From Patescibacteria group bacterium (GTDB lineage Bacteria > Patescibacteriota > Microgenomatia > Levybacterales > UBA12049), in NCBI GenBank assembly GCA_023473785.1, contig JAMCYD010000022.1:1-17660 (forward strand): a stretch of DNA of 17,660 nt. Reading direction: 5' to 3'. The notes beneath the pieces were generated by a model, which was given only the letters and a program-made list of their open reading frames with translations, had not been told where the DNA came from and searched no databases. A program made the position numbers and the translations under genes. Positions 14,190-17,660 of the stretch are shown piece by piece (within the stretch, counting starts at the first letter, position 1; each line of letters begins with the position of its first letter).

Positions 14190-14717
14190 CTACTGCCCCG
14201 GGCAGGATGCGAATTCACATTTTGGCCCTTGACGACCTACGTATGTTTTTCCATCCGGACATAACTTGGCGTCTTGAGTACAGGCTATGCCTCCGTCGTC
14301 AGAAGGAGTAACAGAAGGCCGACACATATCCGGGGTTTCAGGGATAAGACATCGTGGAGTCGCATTCAAACACGCAGGTCTTGGCCGACAAGTCGGCGTC
14401 GGAATTGGAGTAGGGGTTGGGGTCGGAGCAGAAGTTGGAGTTGGTTTTGAAACAATCGGTTGAGGTTTGGGTTTAGAACTTAAAGCTAAATATGCTGCGC
14501 CGGCACCTAAAAGTATTAAAAGAATTACAATTAATAACGCGATTTTTTTTGAGAAAAAGGATTTAGGGGATGGCGGTGGAGTAGCGGGTTGGGGAGCAGT
14601 ATAGGCTTGAGGCGGAGGAGTTTGCACAGGAACAGGAGTTTGAGCAGGAACAGGAGTTTGAGCAGGAGCATTCTCAGTCGGCGGAGTTGGATTAGTTGTT
14701 GGGTTTTGATTATCCAT
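14190..14717 (-). CDS. Proline-rich single-pass membrane protein with Cys-rich C-terminal module
   Basis: A 175-residue protein. Residues 1-52 are Pro/Thr/Gln/Ala-rich and include two exact 6-residue repeats (AQTPVP) from an 18-bp DNA repeat. A membrane helix follows at about 56-77 (IALLIVILLILLGAGAAYLAL). After it comes a Thr/Pro stalk (about 80-108), then a Cys-rich end with CRPRPACLNATPRC and CTQDAKLCPDGKTYVGR...CEFASC, a small module resembling one seen in many bacterial surface proteins and loosely like a Kazal fold. It is probably surface-exposed and disulfide-bonded; the function is unknown. Its promoter is TTGACA (14754-14749), 18 bases, AACAAT (14730-14725), seven bases before the ATG. 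Confidence 0.8.
   Translation of the reverse strand: MDNQNPTTNPTPPTENAPAQTPVPAQTPVPVQTPPPQAYTAPQPATPPPSPKSFFSKKIALLIVILLILLGAGAAYLALSSKPKPQPIVSKPTPTSAPTPTPTPIPTPTCRPRPACLNATPRCLIPETPDMCRPSVTPSDDGGIACTQDAKLCPDGKTYVGRQGPKCEFASCPGQ
14627..14662. repeat. Two exact 18-bp tandem repeats
   Basis: The unit CAGGAACAGGAGTTTGAG occurs at 14627-14644 and 14645-14662, with a partial third copy following. It codes AQTPVP on the minus strand. Unit changes would alter the Pro-rich tail length without changing frame. Confidence 0.85.
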
Positions 14718-14724
14718 TAAGAAG

Positions 14725-14754
14725 ATTGTTTCATTAATTTAAACTCTTTGTCAA
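14725..14754 (-). promoter_or_regulatory. Promoter of the proline-rich protein gene
   Basis: A consensus TTGACA (14754-14749) is followed by an 18-base spacer and AACAAT (14730-14725), then seven bases to the ATG. The -35 box begins two bases after the stop codon of the upstream gene on the same strand. Confidence 0.6.
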
Positions 14755-14755
14755 G

Positions 14756-15196
14756 TTAGAATATTTTCGCAAGAATAACTATTAAAGCTAGAATTGCAAC
14801 TTGATTTATAATTCCCCAGGGAGCCTTCATTCGGTTATCGAATAATTTCTGGAATTCATAGAAAGGCTTAAATGGTTTTATCCCAAATAAATAATAAGGT
14901 GCAGTAATCCAATCAAGGGATTGCGCGACGAGTATCATTAGGAAGACGTATGGGAGATTCGTCTGCGGAAAAAGAATAAAAACGAGTAGATAGGAAATTG
15001 CAAGGCCGATAAGTACATCGAATACCGCCTCAATTGTAATTCTTTTTTTGTTTTTCTTATTGTTTGTTCCTTCGTCCCAGTGCGGGAAGGCGTCGGCTGC
15101 AACGTGAGAAGCAAGAGCAAGAGGCAGTGCTAGGGCTGGGTTTCCAATTTTTGCAGCAATAACTGTTCCCAAAATTGCGTGTCCTGTTGCAGTCAT
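14756..15196 (-). CDS. Small membrane protein, YdjM/DUF457-like putative metal-dependent hydrolase
   Basis: A 146-residue protein with about four hydrophobic segments. His and Asp residues are clustered near the membrane: GHAILGT at residues 5-11 and SHVAADAFPHWDEG at about 33-46. This His/Asp pattern resembles the membrane-bound putative metal-dependent hydrolases of the YdjM/DUF457 type, but the match is by eye and the family could be another. There is no known substrate. The Met at 15196 is chosen because a TTGTCA-17-TATACT promoter lies just upstream and would not transcribe the earlier starts at 15223 and 15220. It is divergent from the DUF5667 gene and shares its -35 region. Confidence 0.65.
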   Translation of the reverse strand: MTATGHAILGTVIAAKIGNPALALPLALASHVAADAFPHWDEGTNNKKNKKRITIEAVFDVLIGLAISYLLVFILFPQTNLPYVFLMILVAQSLDWITAPYYLFGIKPFKPFYEFQKLFDNRMKAPWGIINQVAILALIVILAKIF

Positions 15197-15208
15197 AGAA
15201 TATTGTTT

Positions 15209-15260
15209 AGTATAAACCATCAAACTTGACTTGACAACTCTTAATCTTTGTGATCATAAT
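15209..15260. promoter_or_regulatory. Divergent promoters sharing one palindromic -35 element
   Basis: Plus strand: TTGACA (15231-15236), 18 bases, CATAAT (15255-15260), six bases, GTG at 15267. Minus strand: TTGTCA (15237-15232), 17 bases, TATACT (15214-15209), twelve bases, ATG at 15196. The two -35 boxes lie on the same seven base pairs, TTGACAA, so only one polymerase could bind at a time. Confidence 0.7.
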
Positions 15261-15266
15261 AATTAT

Positions 15267-16376
15267 GTGAGCAAAAAAATAGTAATCCTTACAGGACTAT
15301 TGATATTTGTTTTCATCTTTTCATCTCCCGTATCCGCACGGCAGAGGAGAGTTTTAGGTACAGCAACAGGGTCTGCGGCTGTGCAAATTCCTCCGACGAC
15401 CGAGGGTCCGGGATTAATCCTGCCGGACAGTCCATTTTTCTTCTTGGATAAGCTCAAGCAGGCAACCCGTCTGTTCTTTGCGTTTACTCCAGAGGCAAAA
15501 GCAAAAGTCCACACTCAAGTTGCAGGAGAAAGATTAGCTGAGCTTCGCTTTATGCTGGCAAAACAAAACGTCGCAGGCATTGAAACAGATCTTAAGGGAA
15601 TTTCCAGCAATTTGCAAAGCGCCGCAAACGATCTAGCCCAAGCGCAGCTTTCAGGACGAGATGTAAAAACATTGGCAAAGACCATAAATGATGATGTTAA
15701 AAGAAAGCAGGAGACGCTTGACCTATTGGAGAATCAAGCTCAGGGTGAATTGAAAGCACAGGTTGCTGCCGTACAAGCGTCACTAGTGGATTCAAAAGTA
15801 AGAGTCGAAGATGCATTGCCTGCGAATGAGCTTGAAAATGAAATTAGAGATGACTTAAACAGGCAAATCGGAAAGAGAGTAAAAGAAGCATCTGATTCGG
15901 CCAGAGAGCTTAAGGACGATTTGGACGAACTTCATAAAGAGGCAAGCGAAGCGGCAAAAAATTCACTAAAAAAACGGGAAGAAGCCTTAAAAGAGGCAAT
16001 AGAGAAGAAAAACGAGGTGCTTAAAAAGGCCCAAGAAAAATTTTTAGAAGCTGAGAAAAAAAAGCAAGAAGATTTATTAAGGGTGCAGGAGAAAGCAGTT
16101 GAGCAAGCAAAAGCAGCAATTGAAAAGGCGCAGGAGGCGGCAGCGAAATTTCAAGAGATACAGAAAGAGGCCAACAAGATTCAGCAATCAACCGGTGGCA
16201 GTTCAGAAGCATCAGGCGGGGGTGGTTCTCAGAGCTCGGGATCGGGGGGCGGCGCTTCTAGTGGATCTTCAGGCGGAGGCTCAAGTAGCAACACATCTTC
16301 AGGCGGAGATCACGGCGGGTCAAGCGGCGGAGGTTCAGGCGGAGGCGGCGGAGATCACGGCGGAGGAAAAGATTAG
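15267..16376 (+). CDS. Secreted DUF5667-domain protein with coiled coil and Gly/Ser tail
   Basis: A 369-residue exported protein. The signal peptide covers about residues 1-25 (SKKIVILTGLLIFVFIF, ending PVSA). The DUF5667 hallmark follows: ILPDSPFFFLDKLKQATRLF then FTPEAKAKVHTQVAGERLAELR. Residues about 185-300 form a highly charged, Lys/Glu/Ala-rich coiled coil, and the last 60 residues are Gly/Ser-rich with two DHGG motifs. It is probably a surface or periplasmic structural protein; no enzyme motif is seen. The start is the GTG at 15267, six bases after CATAAT. A longer reading from a TTG at 15231 is wrong, because that TTG is the first codon-sized piece of the TTGACA -35 box. Confidence 0.82.
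   Translation: MSKKIVILTGLLIFVFIFSSPVSARQRRVLGTATGSAAVQIPPTTEGPGLILPDSPFFFLDKLKQATRLFFAFTPEAKAKVHTQVAGERLAELRFMLAKQNVAGIETDLKGISSNLQSAANDLAQAQLSGRDVKTLAKTINDDVKRKQETLDLLENQAQGELKAQVAAVQASLVDSKVRVEDALPANELENEIRDDLNRQIGKRVKEASDSARELKDDLDELHKEASEAAKNSLKKREEALKEAIEKKNEVLKKAQEKFLEAEKKKQEDLLRVQEKAVEQAKAAIEKAQEAAAKFQEIQKEANKIQQSTGGSSEASGGGGSQSSGSGGGASSGSSGGGSSSNTSSGGDHGGSSGGGSGGGGGDHGGGKD
16190..16373. repeat. Gly/Ser low-complexity tail with short repeats
   Basis: Short near-repeats of the type TCAGGCGGAG, and two copies of GGAGATCACGGCGG (near 16305 and 16349), code SGGG and GGDHGG units. The local GC content is well above that of the flanking genes. Confidence 0.65.
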
Positions 16377-16399
16377 CCTTAAGGTAAGCCTCAATAGTG

Positions 16400-16405
16400 T
16401 ATAAT
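16400..16405 (+). promoter_or_regulatory. -10 box of the SPOUT methyltransferase gene
   Basis: A perfect TATAAT exactly six bases before the ATG at 16412, predicting a leaderless transcript. No good -35 is seen. It rules out the GTG at 16397 as the start, since that codon overlaps the box. Confidence 0.6.
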
Positions 16406-16411
16406 AGCCTC

Positions 16412-16951
16412 ATGGTTAAATTAGGAGCCAAGGAGTTACGGGTGACGCACCCATCAAGAAAAGATTTAAAAAAAATAAAAAAGAATCCAATTTATATTAT
16501 TGTTGATAATGTTTTGGATACTTACAACGTAGGGGGAATCTTTAGGTTGGCAGATGCAGTAGCGGCTGAAAAAGTAATTCTTTGCGGAGAAACAGAAACA
16601 CCGCCGCATACAAGGATAAAAAAAGCATCTATTAATACAACAGAGTGGGTGGCTTGGAGCTATGCTTCGACTGCTGTTGAAGCGCTCCAAGAACTCAAAA
16701 CTCAAAACTCAAAACTCAAAACTATTGCCATTGAGCAGAGCAAAAGAAGCGTTCCTTATACAAAGATTGATTATAAATTTCCGATAGCTTTTGTTGTCGG
16801 GCATGAGAGTGAAGGAGCTTCGAAAGAGGTTTTAGATACGGCCGATTATATAGCCGAAATCCCGATGTGGGGAGTAAATAAATCTTTAAATGTTATCCTA
16901 AGCTTAGGAATCGTCTTGTACGAAGCCATGAAACATGCAGATAACAGATAA
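16412..16951 (+). CDS. TrmH/SpoU-family RNA 2'-O-methyltransferase
   Basis: A 179-residue SPOUT enzyme, expected to methylate the 2'-OH of a tRNA or rRNA nucleotide with SAM. Motif 1 is VDNVLDTYNVGGIFRLADA with the conserved Asn and Arg; motif 2 is AFVVGHESEGASKEVLD; motif 3 is IPMWGVNKSLNVILSLGIVLYE, the knot region. It is a minimal version without an N-terminal RNA-binding domain, so the target cannot be assigned. A loop at residues 94-104 is coded by four perfect tandem heptamers. It overlaps the next gene by 17 bases. Confidence 0.9.
   Translation: MVKLGAKELRVTHPSRKDLKKIKKNPIYIIVDNVLDTYNVGGIFRLADAVAAEKVILCGETETPPHTRIKKASINTTEWVAWSYASTAVEALQELKTQNSKLKTIAIEQSKRSVPYTKIDYKFPIAFVVGHESEGASKEVLDTADYIAEIPMWGVNKSLNVILSLGIVLYEAMKHADNR
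16692..16723. repeat. Four perfect tandem heptamers in the SPOUT methyltransferase gene
   Basis: The unit AACTCAA is repeated four times (16692-16719), followed by AACT. It is read in frame as ELKTQNSKLKT. Three units equal 21 bases, so only changes of three units keep the frame. Confidence 0.85.
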
Positions 16952-17525
16952 TTTTAGAAAACATACAAGTAAAAATCCCCTTCAGAAGCTTTTGATAAAT
17001 AATTTTTTCAACAACTTATTTACGGTTATAAAAGACTTAAAAACCGATTCAATTCTTGACGTAGGATGCGGGGAAGGATTTACTCTCAATCGCTTAAGAG
17101 ATAATGGAATTGGTAAAAAATTAAAGGGCTTGGAGTCTTCAAAAGACACGATAGAGCTTGGCAGGAAAACCTATCCTGATATTGAAATCACTCAAGGAAG
17201 CATCTATGAACTTCCTTATAAAGATAATTCATTTGATTTGGTTTTATGCACAGAAGTTTTGGAGCATTTGGAAGATCCCAAAAAAGCTCTAAAAGAGCTT
17301 GCGAGAGTATCTAAAAAATATCTCTTGATTTCTGTTCCAAATGAGCCCCTTTTTATGCTCGCAAATTTTCTGCGGGGAAAGAATTTAAGTCGTTGGGGGA
17401 ACGACATCGAGCATATTCAGCACTGGACAAGCAGGAGGTTTGAGGAGTTTATTAAAAGTGAAAAGTTAAAAATTATTCAAAGGAAGCACCCTTTTCCCTG
17501 GACAATGGTTCTCTTAGAGAAATAG
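16935..17525 (+). CDS. Class I SAM-dependent methyltransferase
   Basis: A 196-residue Rossmann-fold methyltransferase (Methyltransf_11-like). The SAM-binding motif I is ILDVGCGEGFT at residues 40-50. An acidic residue follows the second strand (GLESS), and SFDLVLCTEVLEHLEDP carries the motif near strand 4. The N-terminus DNFRKHTSKNPLQKLLINNFF is seen in methyltransferases linked to surface glycan or lipid genes, but the substrate here is unknown. The start overlaps the preceding gene by 17 bases, and the two are probably co-transcribed. There is no SD. Confidence 0.87.
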   Translation: MQITDNFRKHTSKNPLQKLLINNFFNNLFTVIKDLKTDSILDVGCGEGFTLNRLRDNGIGKKLKGLESSKDTIELGRKTYPDIEITQGSIYELPYKDNSFDLVLCTEVLEHLEDPKKALKELARVSKKYLLISVPNEPLFMLANFLRGKNLSRWGNDIEHIQHWTSRRFEEFIKSEKLKIIQRKHPFPWTMVLLEK

Positions 17526-17557
17526 ATGCGCCTACGTATTCTCCCACTACATATGCG

Positions 17558-17573
17558 ACAGTTGATAAACTGT
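17558..17573. promoter_or_regulatory. Inverted repeat in the promoter of the last gene
   Basis: ACAGTT-GATA-AACTGT is a perfect 6-bp inverted repeat. It overlaps a possible -10 (TAAACT, 17566-17571) that lies six bases before the ATG at 17578. The place and shape suit an operator, possibly for the product of this same gene. Confidence 0.45.
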
Positions 17574-17577
17574 AGCT

Positions 17578-17660
17578 ATGAGGGTAAAACCATACTTAAT
17601 TATTCGAACATTTAAGAAGATTGGCAGTGTGATTGATGCCGCAAAAATACTAGGTATCCA
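17578..17660 (+). CDS. Protein with N-terminal helix-turn-helix-like sequence (runs off the window)
   Basis: 27 open codons begin at 17578: MRVKPYLIIRTFKKIGSV then IDAAKILGI. The part FKKIGSVIDAAKILGI fits the first helix, turn and start of the second helix of a helix-turn-helix (pattern G-S-hydrophobic-x-x-A-A-x-x-L-G-hydrophobic). This would suit a regulator, a recombinase or an endonuclease with a DNA-binding start. Only the N-terminus is visible, so no family is named. An inverted repeat lies directly upstream. Confidence 0.5.
   Translation, partial: MRVKPYLIIRTFKKIGSVIDAAKILGI

Noticed and set aside
14193..14205. CTGCCCCGGGCAG as a terminator for topA
   Set aside because: The stem has a single-base loop, no T tract follows, and it codes for the last residues of the convergent gene.
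15231..15266. TTG start extending the DUF5667 protein by twelve residues
   Set aside because: The TTG belongs to a TTGACA -35 box, and the extension would place non-signal residues before a good signal peptide.
16397..16411. GTG start for the SPOUT methyltransferase
   Set aside because: It overlaps the TATAAT box; the ATG at 16412 is exactly six bases downstream of the box.

Overview
The window looks like a chromosomal segment of a small-genome bacterium of the Candidate Phyla Radiation (Patescibacteria), most likely Microgenomates-like. This placement is inferred from several features together: moderate-to-low GC, very tight packing with 4-base ATGA overlaps, almost no Shine-Dalgarno sequences, a DUF5667 surface protein, a zinc-ribbon L28, and short versions of several enzymes. 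TGA is used as an ordinary stop, which argues against the lineages that read UGA as glycine. No rRNA, tRNA, CRISPR array, transposase or phage gene was seen.

Layout. Positions 1-2531 hold a truncated unknown gene, a site-2-protease-like M50 peptidase, rpmB, and a def-fmt pair (deformylase and formyltransferase, the two ends of the formyl-methionine cycle). Positions 2597-4882 hold a large O-antigen-ligase-like membrane protein with a TPR tail, divergent from the cell-shape operon mreB-mreC-mreD-mrdA (4990-9145). That operon ends with a HAD phosphatase and an intrinsic terminator. An unrecognised minus-strand gene (9784-10794) separates this operon from dprA-topA (10845-14179). The last part holds a proline-rich membrane protein, a small predicted membrane protein, a secreted DUF5667 protein with a Gly/Ser tail, an SPOUT RNA methyltransferase, a SAM methyltransferase, and the start of a gene with a helix-turn-helix-like sequence.

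The most unusual feature is a 114-bp palindrome-armed element that sits in frame in both dprA and topA. It adds 38 residues to each protein. The arms are nearly identical, the core has diverged, and both copies use the same reading phase. This resembles in logic the protein-coding palindromic elements known from Rickettsia, but I do not recognise this family. A second iterated element is a 16-bp perfect palindrome found twice in mrdA, both times encoding PPAGG. A third class is arrays of degenerate 7-bp repeats, in or between genes (mreB, dprA, the SPOUT methyltransferase, the ligase, and the rpmB/fmt junction).

Many genes have a -10 box 6-8 bases before the start codon, so transcription should begin at or next to the start codon. 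This suggests leaderless mRNAs are common here, and it corrects several start sites.
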